The translations under genes and the position numbers were made by a program. Below are positions 13,818 through 21,236 of a stretch of DNA of 22,825 nucleotides, piece after piece. The stretch spans positions 1-22,825 of the forward strand of contig UQNI01000030.1 of assembly GCA_900542375.1 (NCBI GenBank), given 5' to 3'. Each line of letters opens with the position of its first letter. The stretch's first letter is position 1. The notes beneath the pieces were generated by a model that saw only the letters and a program-made list of their open reading frames with translations, was not told where the DNA came from and ran no database searches. Source of the DNA: an uncultured Oscillospiraceae bacterium (GTDB taxonomy: Bacteria > Bacillota > Clostridia > Oscillospirales > Acutalibacteraceae).

Positions 13818-14693
13818 ATGGGAGAAGGACAATCCATACAATGGTTTCCCGGACATATGACAAAAACAAAACGTCAAATGGAGAAAACGCTGAAGCTTGT
13901 AGATGCTGTTGCTGAGATTGTAGATGCCCGTATCCCAATTAGCAGCCGCAATCCTGTCATTGACCAAATTATACAACAGAAACCACGTGTGATTTTATTA
14001 AACAAGGCGGATATGGCAGACCCTGCACAGACGAAACGCTGGATTGCTTTTTATCGCTCAAAAGGGATTCTGGCAATGCCGATTGACTGCAAAAGCGGAA
14101 AAGGAATCCAAAATTTTATTCCTTTGGTCAAAGAGTTGTTAAAAGACCGTATTGCTTCTTGGGAATCAAAGGGAATGGTGTGCAGGACCATTCGTGTCAT
14201 GGTAGTTGGTGTTCCGAATGTAGGAAAATCGTCATTGATTAACCGAATGAGCAAACAAAGCAAAGCAAATGTGGAAGACCGTCCCGGAGTTACCAGGGAA
14301 AACCGTTGGTTTACCATTGGAAAAGGATTTGAACTGCTGGATACCCCCGGCGTTTTATGGCCTAAGTTTGAAGATAAACAAGTTGGAGAGCACTTAGCGT
14401 TTACAGGCGCGGTAAAAGATGAAGTTGTAGATATTGAACATTTGGCATGCAGATTAATTGAAACGCTGCAGGAAATTTATCCTCATGCAATTTCGCAGCG
14501 CTACCAATTGGAGTCTGTAGATTTATCCCAGATGGAATCTTATGAAATTCTGGAGGCCATTGGTAAAAAGAGAGGTATGTTAATGTCAGGCGGCGTAGTA
14601 AATACAGAACGTGCAGCCATTGCCGTTGTAGATGAGTTTCGAAGCGCCAAGCTGGGAAAGATAACTTTGGAACAAGTGAGGGAATCGGTATGA
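13818..14693 (+). CDS. rbgA: Ribosome biogenesis GTPase RbgA (YlqF)
   Basis: Circularly permuted GTPase that acts late in 50S subunit assembly. Motif order G4-G5-G1-G2-G3 is visible: LLNKADMAD, then IDCKSGKG, GVPNVGKSSLINRM, GVTRENRWF, and DTPGVLWPKF. The N-terminus IQWFPGHMTKTKRQM is the family signature. The C-terminal ANTAR-like helical domain carries the usual MLMSGGVVNTERAA segment. The start is chosen as ATG 13818, giving MGEGQSIQWFPGHM. GTG 13815 (seven bases from AAAGGA, 13802-13807) is equally possible, and GTG 13809 is too close to the site. It overlaps rnhB by four bases (ATGA), so the two are translationally coupled. Its place beside rplS-lepB and rnhB is conserved in Firmicutes. 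Confidence 0.96.
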   Translation: MGEGQSIQWFPGHMTKTKRQMEKTLKLVDAVAEIVDARIPISSRNPVIDQIIQQKPRVILLNKADMADPAQTKRWIAFYRSKGILAMPIDCKSGKGIQNFIPLVKELLKDRIASWESKGMVCRTIRVMVVGVPNVGKSSLINRMSKQSKANVEDRPGVTRENRWFTIGKGFELLDTPGVLWPKFEDKQVGEHLAFTGAVKDEVVDIEHLACRLIETLQEIYPHAISQRYQLESVDLSQMESYEILEAIGKKRGMLMSGGVVNTERAAIAVVDEFRSAKLGKITLEQVRESV

Positions 14694-15304
14694 ATTGGTA
14701 TACTTATGAAGCTGCTGCAAATGAAAAAGGTTATCAGTATATATGTGGAATTGATGAAGCAGGACGCGGCCCTTTGGCCGGTCCTGTTTTTGCTGCCGCA
14801 GTTATTTTACCCCAGGGGCTTATGATTGATGGTTTGAATGATTCCAAAAAGATGACTGAAAAAAAACGGGAGGAATTGTTCGAAGTGATTCAGAAAGAAG
14901 CGATAGGATATTCCATTGCATTTGCTACGGAACAGGAAATAGATGAAATCAATATTTTACAAGCTACCTTTTTGGCAATGCGCCGTGCGTATGAAGGGTT
15001 AAACGTACCTGTGGATTATGTTTTGGTTGATGGCAATCGCATGCCTGATTTAGGAGGGGTTGCCGGTGAACCTGTTGTGAAAGGTGACGCGCAGAGCGCT
15101 AATATTGCTGCGGCTTCTATTTTGGCTAAGGTAAGCAGAGACAGGGTTATGGCGGAGATTGATAAGTTATATCCGGAATATCAATTTGCAAAGCATAAAG
15201 GTTATGGTACCAAATTACATAGAGAACTGCTTTTGCAATATGGTATGTGTCCCGTACATAGAAGAAGTTTTATGAAAAAAATATTGGGAGAAATCCATGA
15301 ATAA
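14690..15304 (+). CDS. rnhB: Ribonuclease HII
   Basis: 204 residues, normal for the short RNase HII form. It nicks RNA in RNA-DNA hybrids and removes misincorporated ribonucleotides. Metal-binding Asp22 and Glu23 are in CGIDEAGRGPLAGPV. The LNDSKKM block, VDYVLVDGN and GDAQSANIAAASILAKVSRD supply the remaining conserved acidic and substrate-contact residues. The C-terminus HKGYGTKLHRE is also typical. It starts inside the rbgA stop (ATGA) and its end overlaps yraN by eight bases, so the three form a tightly coupled translational unit. Nothing is unusual in the sequence. Confidence 0.97.
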   Translation: MNWYTYEAAANEKGYQYICGIDEAGRGPLAGPVFAAAVILPQGLMIDGLNDSKKMTEKKREELFEVIQKEAIGYSIAFATEQEIDEINILQATFLAMRRAYEGLNVPVDYVLVDGNRMPDLGGVAGEPVVKGDAQSANIAAASILAKVSRDRVMAEIDKLYPEYQFAKHKGYGTKLHRELLLQYGMCPVHRRSFMKKILGEIHE

Positions 15305-15674
15305 CAGTTCCGGAAAGATAGGGGAACGTTATGTTCTGCAAATGCTGCTGGAGCAGGGGTATACGTTCATAGATGCCAACTATCACAGCCGTTTCGGTGA
15401 AATTGACATAATCGTAGCAGATGATAAGTATATTGTTTTTGTTGAAGTAAAAACAAGAGACGAAAAAAGCATTTCCACACCATTGGAAGCAGTTACATTT
15501 TCTAAAAAGAAAAAGTTGATACAAACAGCTTTGCTGTATTTGCAGGAACATACAGATGTTCAGCATCTTCAGCCAAGATTTGATGTTGCCGGAATGATAA
15601 CAACGGGGAAAAATAAAGAAATAGCAGAAGTTCAATACATTACCAATGCCTTTGACGGAGGAGGATTGTTTTGA
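15297..15674 (+). CDS. yraN: YraN/UPF0102 nuclease-fold protein
   Basis: 125 residues, typical length. It has the PD-(D/E)xK-like core FGEIDIIVADDKYIVFVEVKTR, with the acidic E-x-D and E-V-K residues of the restriction-endonuclease-like fold. The N-terminal SGKIGERYVLQMLLEQGY is also standard. Its cellular role is not established; a DNA repair or recombination nuclease is usually assumed. The ATG lies within rnhB (eight-base overlap) with GGGAG upstream (15286-15290). The stop overlaps the TTG start of the dipeptidase gene by four bases. The rnhB-yraN pairing is widely conserved. Confidence 0.93.
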   Translation: MNNSSGKIGERYVLQMLLEQGYTFIDANYHSRFGEIDIIVADDKYIVFVEVKTRDEKSISTPLEAVTFSKKKKLIQTALLYLQEHTDVQHLQPRFDVAGMITTGKNKEIAEVQYITNAFDGGGLF

Positions 15675-16597
15675 AATATTTTGATTTACATTGCGATACC
15701 ATCGGTGAATGTCATTTACAAAAGCAGCCGCTGTATCGTAATCATTTGCATTTAGACCTGTCACGAGGAGCTGAGTTTTCTGCTTGGACACAATGCTTTG
15801 CTATTTGGATTCCGGACGAAATGCGAGGACAGCAAGCGCTGGATTATTTTAAAGCAGTTCACCAAACCTATGTAAGAGAATGTGCCCAAAATAAAACTTT
15901 GGTCACGCCATGCATAGAAAACAGCGACTTTGTTAGAGCAGAACGGCTTGGCACATGTGGAACTGTTTTGACAGTGGAAGGAGGAGCTGTTTTAGGAGGA
16001 AATCTTGATAATATTCCCTATTTGGCCTCCTGTGGAGTACGAATGTTAACGCTGACATGGAACGGAACCTGTGAGTTTGGGGACGGTGCAATGGTAACAC
16101 ATCCAAAGGGATTAACGAAGTTTGGCAGAAAGGCGATTCCCAAACTGGAGCAGCAACGTATTGTGGTAGATATTTCTCATGCAAGTGAACCGTTATTTTA
16201 CGATGCAGCTGAAATTGCAAGCAAGGCATTGGTAGCCAGTCATTCCAATGCCAGAGCAGTATGCAATCATCCTCGTAATTTAACAAATGAACAAGTTCAA
16301 ATCATAAAACAAAGCGGGGGACTCATAGGGCTTAATTTTCATCCTCCTTTTTTAAAAGAAGATGGCATTGCAACAGTAGACGATTTGATTGCTCATGCGG
16401 AACACTTTTTATCTTTGGGTGCTCAAGACAGTTTGGCAGTCGGCAGTGATTTTGATGGAGCGGATTTACCACAGGGAATTCGCGGAATCGAAGGAATTTA
16501 TGCTGTTTTTGAGCGTTTTTTGCAATTAGGATACAGCGAAACGCTGTTAAACAAGATTTTTTACACAAATGCACAGAAATTCTTCGTTTCTCTTTGA
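15671..16597 (+). CDS. Membrane dipeptidase family protein (M19)
   Basis: 308 residues, zinc dipeptidase of the renal dipeptidase family. TTG start, eight bases after GGAGGAGG near 15656-15664. Metal ligands are in place: His7 and Asp9 (LHCDT), Glu103 (TVEGGAVLGG), His170 (DISHASE), His191 (ASHSNARAV), and Asp260 (VGSDFDGAD). No signal peptide or membrane segment is seen, so in spite of the family name the enzyme should be cytosolic, as for most bacterial members. It cleaves dipeptides, including D-amino-acid-containing ones in some members; the substrate here is unknown. It overlaps yraN by four bases and ends the operon. Its stop codon lies inside the -35 region of the thrC promoter. Confidence 0.93.
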   Translation: MKYFDLHCDTIGECHLQKQPLYRNHLHLDLSRGAEFSAWTQCFAIWIPDEMRGQQALDYFKAVHQTYVRECAQNKTLVTPCIENSDFVRAERLGTCGTVLTVEGGAVLGGNLDNIPYLASCGVRMLTLTWNGTCEFGDGAMVTHPKGLTKFGRKAIPKLEQQRIVVDISHASEPLFYDAAEIASKALVASHSNARAVCNHPRNLTNEQVQIIKQSGGLIGLNFHPPFLKEDGIATVDDLIAHAEHFLSLGAQDSLAVGSDFDGADLPQGIRGIEGIYAVFERFLQLGYSETLLNKIFYTNAQKFFVSL

Positions 16598-16622
16598 CAT
16601 TACAGTAGTTCTATTATAAAAT
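16594..16622 (+). promoter_or_regulatory. thrC promoter
   Basis: Perfect TTGACA (16594-16599), 17 bp spacer, TAAAAT (16617-16622). The -35 overlaps the dipeptidase stop codon. Unlike the other promoters here, it has no TRTG extended -10. Start expected near 16629, which excludes a translation start at the TTG at 16631. Confidence 0.8.
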
Positions 16623-16672
16623 AAAAGAGATTGAACAGAATTAGAAAAATTCAAATTACGGAGGGAATTACC

Positions 16673-18184
16673 TTGAATTATAAATGCACAAGGAATCAAA
16701 ACAGTCAAGTAACTGCCGCACAGGCAATTGTACAGGGAATTGCAAAAGACGGTGGCTTATTTGTTCCGGAAACATTACCGCAGTATACCCACAAAGATTT
16801 TGTGGAGATGCAAAACGGTACTTATATTGACAGAGCAATCAAAGTTTTGTCTGATTTTTTGCCTGAATTTACAAAAGAGGAAATTAAAGAATGTGTTTCT
16901 GCTGCATATGCAGAGGAAAAATTCTCCGGCGGGAACCCGGCTCCGATTTCTGTGGTACATTCTGATAAAGCAGATATGAATATTTTAGAGCTATGGCATG
17001 GTCCTACCTGTGCGTTTAAAGATATGGCATTACAGTTGCTGCCTCATTTATTGACTCACTCTTTGAAAATTACAAAGTGTGACAAGACAGCGGTTATTTT
17101 GGTAGCAACTTCAGGTGATACGGGAAAAGCAGCTTTGGAAGGTTTCAAAGATGTTGACCGCACCAAAATGCTTGTATTCTATCCTGAAAACGGCGTAAGT
17201 CCTATGCAAAAACGTCAAATGAATACACAGGAAGGCAACAATGTCAGCGTATGCGCCATTGAAGGTAATTTTGATGATGCACAGACAGGCGTGAAAAAGA
17301 TTTTTGTGAATGAAGAAATCTGCAAAAAATTAGAAGAAAACGGCATGACTTTCTCCAGTGCAAACTCCATTAACTGGGGCAGATTGTTACCTCAAATCGT
17401 GTACTATTTTTCTGCTTATTGTGACCTTCTGAAAGCAGGTACCATCAAAGAAGAAGGAGACAAAATTAATGTAGTAGTTCCTACCGGCAACTTTGGTAAT
17501 ATTTTGGCGGCATATTATGCGAAAAAAATGGGTCTTCCAATCCATAAGTTAATTTGTGCTTCCAACTCCAACAACGTATTAACCGAGTTTTTAAAAACAG
17601 GGGTATACAATCGTAACCGTGAGTTCCATGCAACGATTTCTCCGTCTATGGATATCTTGATTTCCAGCAACTTGGAGCGTTTGTTGTTTGACGTAACCGG
17701 TCATGACACAGAGAAAGTAGCAGGCTGGATGAAAGAGTTATCCGAAACAGGACGCTATCAAGTGGATGCGGAGACATTAGCTGCAATTCAAGAAGTGTTT
17801 GCCGCCGATTATTGTGATGATAAGACAACAGAAGAAACCATTGCAGAAGTTTACAAATCTACCCATTATTTATGCGATACACACACTGCGGTTGCTGTAA
17901 ATGCTTACGAGCAATATTTGAAAGAAACAAAGGATGATACGCCTACTGTTGTTGTATCCACAGCCAGCCCGTATAAATTTACAGATTCTGTTTTAAAAGC
18001 TGTTTCAAAACAGTATGATTCCGATATGGATGAATTTGCAAAAGTTCAGCAGTTATCTAAGGAAACCGGTACTGAAATTCCGGCTCCGATTGCAGCATTG
18101 GAAAGCAAAACAGTTCGCTTCCAAAATGTTTGCACACCTCAAACTATGAGCGATGAACTGCTGAAATTGTTAAACTTGCAATAA
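16673..18184 (+). CDS. thrC: Threonine synthase
   Basis: PLP enzyme converting O-phosphohomoserine to threonine. The start is TTG 16673 after CGGAGGG (16660-16666), giving MNYKCTRNQNSQ, the family beginning. The open frame extends to 16631, but that would start at the predicted transcription start with no room for a ribosome binding site. 503 residues, the long yeast/E. coli-type subfamily. The N-terminal KDGGLFVPE is the substrate region. Lys116 in GPTCAFKDMALQ is the PLP Schiff-base lysine. ATSGDTGKAALEGF and VVPTGNFGNILAAYYAKKMG bind phosphate and cofactor. It is transcribed from its own strong promoter. The metallophosphoesterase gene follows after 26 bases without a terminator. No threonine leader peptide or riboswitch is apparent in the short leader. 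Confidence 0.96.
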   Translation: MNYKCTRNQNSQVTAAQAIVQGIAKDGGLFVPETLPQYTHKDFVEMQNGTYIDRAIKVLSDFLPEFTKEEIKECVSAAYAEEKFSGGNPAPISVVHSDKADMNILELWHGPTCAFKDMALQLLPHLLTHSLKITKCDKTAVILVATSGDTGKAALEGFKDVDRTKMLVFYPENGVSPMQKRQMNTQEGNNVSVCAIEGNFDDAQTGVKKIFVNEEICKKLEENGMTFSSANSINWGRLLPQIVYYFSAYCDLLKAGTIKEEGDKINVVVPTGNFGNILAAYYAKKMGLPIHKLICASNSNNVLTEFLKTGVYNRNREFHATISPSMDILISSNLERLLFDVTGHDTEKVAGWMKELSETGRYQVDAETLAAIQEVFAADYCDDKTTEETIAEVYKSTHYLCDTHTAVAVNAYEQYLKETKDDTPTVVVSTASPYKFTDSVLKAVSKQYDSDMDEFAKVQQLSKETGTEIPAPIAALESKTVRFQNVCTPQTMSDELLKLLNLQ

Positions 18185-18210
18185 AGCGGACGGATTGAAA
18201 AGAGGCTTTC

Positions 18211-18906
18211 ATGTCACTGTTTGTTATTGCGGATTTACATCTTTCATTTGGATGTAATAAACCTATGGATGTTTTTCCGGGCTGGAAAGACTATACACAG
18301 CGATTGGAACAAAATTGGCGCAGTTTGGTAAAAGAATCGGATACAGTTGTCATTGCGGGAGATATTTCTTGGGCAATGAAGCTGGAGGAGACGGAACAGG
18401 ATTTTTCATTTATCCATCGTCTGCCCGGACAAAAAATTTTAATGAAGGGCAACCATGACTATTGGTGGTCTACCAAAAGTAAAATAGAACGTTTTTTACA
18501 GGAAAAAGGCTTTACTTCTATGAAAGTATTACATAACAATGCTTATATTGTAGAGGATGTTGCTGTTTGCGGAACACGAGGCTGGCTTTACAACTCTGAA
18601 ACAGAAGAAGACGTAAAGATTGTTAACAGAGAAGTAGGGCGTTTGGTTGCATCTTTGAATGATGCGGCCAAACAAGATGCCAATGCGCAGCCGATTGTGT
18701 TTTTGCATTATCCGCCTGTATACGGAAATATGGCGTGTGCGGGAATTTTGGATGTATTGGAAACACGTCATGTTGAACAATGCTATTTTGGGCATATTCA
18801 TGGCAACCAAGCATCCAAAAAGGCGGTGCGGGGAAATTATCATGGAATTAAAATGCATTTGATTTCTTGTGATTATGTAAATTTTATGCCGATTTTGGTC
18901 AAATAA
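18211..18906 (+). CDS. Calcineurin-like metallophosphoesterase
   Basis: 231 residues. The full dimetal motif set of the calcineurin-like superfamily is visible: DLHLS near the N-terminus (D-x-H), GDISWAM (GD), GNHDYWW (GNHD), HYPP, and GHIHGNQ (GHxH). The WAM and DYWWS residues resemble a clostridial subfamily annotated only as metallophosphoesterase. No signal peptide or membrane segment is seen, so it is cytosolic. The substrate cannot be deduced. AGAGG stands eight bases before the ATG. It is likely cotranscribed with thrC, but a metabolic link is not evident. No clear terminator follows before the tig promoter. Confidence 0.88.
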   Translation: MSLFVIADLHLSFGCNKPMDVFPGWKDYTQRLEQNWRSLVKESDTVVIAGDISWAMKLEETEQDFSFIHRLPGQKILMKGNHDYWWSTKSKIERFLQEKGFTSMKVLHNNAYIVEDVAVCGTRGWLYNSETEEDVKIVNREVGRLVASLNDAAKQDANAQPIVFLHYPPVYGNMACAGILDVLETRHVEQCYFGHIHGNQASKKAVRGNYHGIKMHLISCDYVNFMPILVK

Positions 18907-18942
18907 ATTGTATATGGAAACATATTTATTTTATGTTATAAA

Positions 18943-18971
18943 TTGCAATGAAAAAATTTTTATGTTATAAT
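18943..18971 (+). promoter_or_regulatory. tig promoter
   Basis: TTGCAA (18943-18948), 17 bp spacer, TATAAT (18966-18971), extended -10 TATGT. It has the same -35 and -10 as P2 at 6353. TTATGTTATAA occurs twice, at 18931-18941 and 18960-18970; only the second has a well-spaced -35. Confidence 0.82.
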
Positions 18972-19011
18972 CAATAAGATATTTGCGATTTAGCAGGAGG
19001 AAGTATAAATT

Positions 19012-20505
19012 ATGAACCTGAAGTCTTGTAACAAAGTTGAGACAAACCGTTATCAATTAGAAGTTGAAGTAGATGAACAATCATTTAACGACGCGTTAAA
19101 TAGAACATACCATAAAGAAATTAAGAAAATCTCTTTGCCAGGCTTCCGTAAAGGTAAAGCTCCAAGATCTTTCGTTGAAAAATACTACGGCGAGCAAGTA
19201 TTCTACGAAGGCGCTGTAAATGATATTTTCCCGGTTGCTTTTGAAGAAGCTGTAAAAGAATCTAAATTAGATGTAATTACAGACAACAACGATTTTGAAA
19301 TTGTAGAAATTGGCAAACAAGGTTTTACTTTTAAAATTTCCGTTATTACAAAACCGGAAGTGAATATTGCAAATTACAAAGGTCTAAAAATCGAGCCGAA
19401 AGATCCGGAAGTAAAAGAGGAAGATATTGATGCTGAAATCAATAAAACTTTAGACCGTTATTCCCGCATGGTAACTATGGATAAAGCAGCTGAAAATGAT
19501 GACATTGTTGTTATGGACTTTGAAGGCTCCATTGATGGTGTTCCGTTTGAAGGCGGCGCTGCTGAAAACTATAGCCTAACACTTGGAACAAAAATGTTTA
19601 TCCCCGGTTTTGAAGATCAACTGTTGGGTCACAAAGCCGGTGATGAAGTAGATGTAAACGTTTCTTTCCCAGAAGATTACCATGCAGCAGAATTAGCTGG
19701 TAAACCTGCTCTGTTTAAAGTAAAAATTCATGAAATCAAAGGTAAAGAAACACCTGCATTTGATGATGAATTTGTAAAAGATATCAGTGAATTTGATACT
19801 GTTGCAGAGTATAGAGAAGATGTAAGAAAGAAATTGGATGCAAAAGCACATGCTGATGTTGCCGCAGACATTGATAACCAATTGATGGAGCAACTAAATG
19901 ACTTATTGGAAGCTGAAATTCCGGAGGCTATGATTGAACTTCAAATTGATGAAGAGCTTCGTGCATTTAACTTCCGCTTACAATCTCAAGGCTTAAAATT
20001 AGAGACATATATGCAGTTGACCGGTACAAATCCAAAATCCTTGCGTGAACAGTTCAAGGAACAAGCAGAACGTCAAGTGAAAATTCGTTTGGCTCTTGAA
20101 AAAATCGGTCAACTTGAAAATATCACTGCTTCTGATGAAGAAATCGAAGAAGAGTACAAAAATCTTTCCGAGCTTTACAAAACAGATATTGACAAAGTAA
20201 AAGCAATTATCTCCAGAGAAGGCCAGACAAAAGATATCATTGCAAGAAAAGCAATGAACCTTGTACGCGACGAAGCTGTTGTGGAAGTCAATAAAGACGA
20301 AAAGGCAGCAAAGCCTGCAAAGACAACAAAATCCACAAAGGCAAAAGCAGCCGATAAAGAGGCTGATGCAGAGAAAGAAGCTGCGCCAAAGAAAAAACCG
20401 GCAGCAAAAAAGACAACTGCAAAAAAAGCAGCAGACGGTGAAGAAAAACCTGCTGCCAAAAAAACAACAAGAGCAAAAAAGACTGAAACAAAAGACGCTG
20501 AATAA
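19012..20505 (+). CDS. tig: Trigger factor with Lys/Ala-rich C-terminal tail
   Basis: Ribosome-bound chaperone and peptidyl-prolyl isomerase. Ribosome-binding signature SLPGFRKGKAPRSFVEKYYG is in the N domain. The FKBP-type domain spans ~155-245 (VVMDFEGSIDGVPFEGG, FIPGFEDQLLGHKAGD). The C-terminal helical chaperone domain extends to ~425. AGGAGG precedes the ATG. At 497 residues it is longer than the usual ~430, because of a tail from ~426 made almost only of Lys, Ala, Thr, Glu and Pro, with PAKTTK, KPAAKKTTAKK and KPAAKKTTRAKK repeats like histone H1. The tail is in frame and uses the same codon style, so it is not a sequencing artefact of the frame. It may bind RNA or membrane, but that is inference. 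First gene of tig-clpP-clpX. Confidence 0.96.
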   Translation: MNLKSCNKVETNRYQLEVEVDEQSFNDALNRTYHKEIKKISLPGFRKGKAPRSFVEKYYGEQVFYEGAVNDIFPVAFEEAVKESKLDVITDNNDFEIVEIGKQGFTFKISVITKPEVNIANYKGLKIEPKDPEVKEEDIDAEINKTLDRYSRMVTMDKAAENDDIVVMDFEGSIDGVPFEGGAAENYSLTLGTKMFIPGFEDQLLGHKAGDEVDVNVSFPEDYHAAELAGKPALFKVKIHEIKGKETPAFDDEFVKDISEFDTVAEYREDVRKKLDAKAHADVAADIDNQLMEQLNDLLEAEIPEAMIELQIDEELRAFNFRLQSQGLKLETYMQLTGTNPKSLREQFKEQAERQVKIRLALEKIGQLENITASDEEIEEEYKNLSELYKTDIDKVKAIISREGQTKDIIARKAMNLVRDEAVVEVNKDEKAAKPAKTTKSTKAKAADKEADAEKEAAPKKKPAAKKTTAKKAADGEEKPAAKKTTRAKKTETKDAE

Positions 20506-20636
20506 GTGTTGTGTTTTCAGCCAATGCTGAACAAATAGAACTGATATATCCATCTGTTTCCTACCATGCAGGGAGGCAGGTGGGTTCTTCATATCAAAAA
20601 TATTCGACAATTTGCGTGGAGAAATGGTGGTATCAT

Positions 20637-21215
20637 ATGAGTTTAGTACCTTACGTTATTGAACAAACAAATCGTGGAGAACGTTCTTACGATATTTTTT
20701 CCCGTTTGCTAAATGATAGAATCGTTATGCTGACAGATGAAGTAAATAATACAACAGCCAGCTTAGTGGTTGCACAGCTTCTATATTTGGAAGGTCAAGA
20801 CCCTACCAAAGATATTCACTTGTATATCAATAGTCCGGGCGGTTCTGTAACTGCAGGCATGTCTATTTTTGATACCATGCAATACATTAAATGTGATGTT
20901 TCTACCATTTGTATGGGTATGGCTGCCAGCATGGGTGCGTTCCTATTGGCAGCCGGTGCAAAAGGCAAACGCTACACATTGCCAAACAGCACCATTATGA
21001 TTCATCAGCCAAGCGGCGGTGCGCAAGGTCAGGCAACTGATATTATGATTCACGCTGATTATATTGTGAAAACCAAACAAAGATTGAATCAAATTTTGGC
21101 TGAAAAAACAGGTCAGCCGCTTGAGGTCATTGCCAGAGATACTGAGCGTGATAATTTTATGGACGCAGAAGCTGCACTTGCATACGGCTTGGTTGACAAA
21201 ATTATTTCTAAATAA
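20637..21215 (+). CDS. clpP: ATP-dependent Clp protease proteolytic subunit
   Basis: The start is ATG 20637 with GGTGG six bases before it, giving MSLVPYVIEQTNRGERSYDI. The frame is open further upstream, but those residues are unlike ClpP, in which a short propeptide is followed by PxVIEQTxRGER. 192 residues. The catalytic triad is Ser98 (GMAASMGAF), His123 (MIHQPSGG) and Asp172 (ERDNFM), almost the numbering of B. subtilis ClpP. It forms a barrel of two heptamers that degrades proteins unfolded by ClpX, encoded next. The 131 bases after tig hold a small hairpin (TTCAGC/GCTGAA, 20516-20531) but no CtsR-type operator or convincing promoter, so expression probably comes from the tig promoter. 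Confidence 0.97.
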   Translation: MSLVPYVIEQTNRGERSYDIFSRLLNDRIVMLTDEVNNTTASLVVAQLLYLEGQDPTKDIHLYINSPGGSVTAGMSIFDTMQYIKCDVSTICMGMAASMGAFLLAAGAKGKRYTLPNSTIMIHQPSGGAQGQATDIMIHADYIVKTKQRLNQILAEKTGQPLEVIARDTERDNFMDAEAALAYGLVDKIISK

Positions 21216-21236
21216 TAGCTAGGTGGGAGAGAACAT

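Noticed and set aside
15270..15791. 173-codon - strand frame opposite yraN and the dipeptidase gene
   Set aside because: It overlaps three well-supported genes and has no motif or ribosome binding site.
16623..16672. Amino-acid-responsive leader peptide or T-box before thrC
   Set aside because: The predicted leader is only about 45 nt, with no terminator-antiterminator pair, no T-box sequence and no threonine-rich short frame.
20516..20531. TTCAGC/GCTGAA hairpin as a terminator of tig
   Set aside because: Only a 6 bp stem with no following T-run, and clpP-clpX are expected to be cotranscribed.
19999..20610. 203-codon - strand frame opposite the trigger factor tail, Cys/Phe-rich
   Set aside because: The composition is simply the complement of the Lys/Ala-rich tail (AAA/GCA repeats). 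No start context and no recognisable domain.
20509..20636. Separate promoter or stress operator for clpP
   Set aside because: TTGTGT and TATATC exist but at wrong spacing, and no CtsR heptad repeat or CIRCE element is present.
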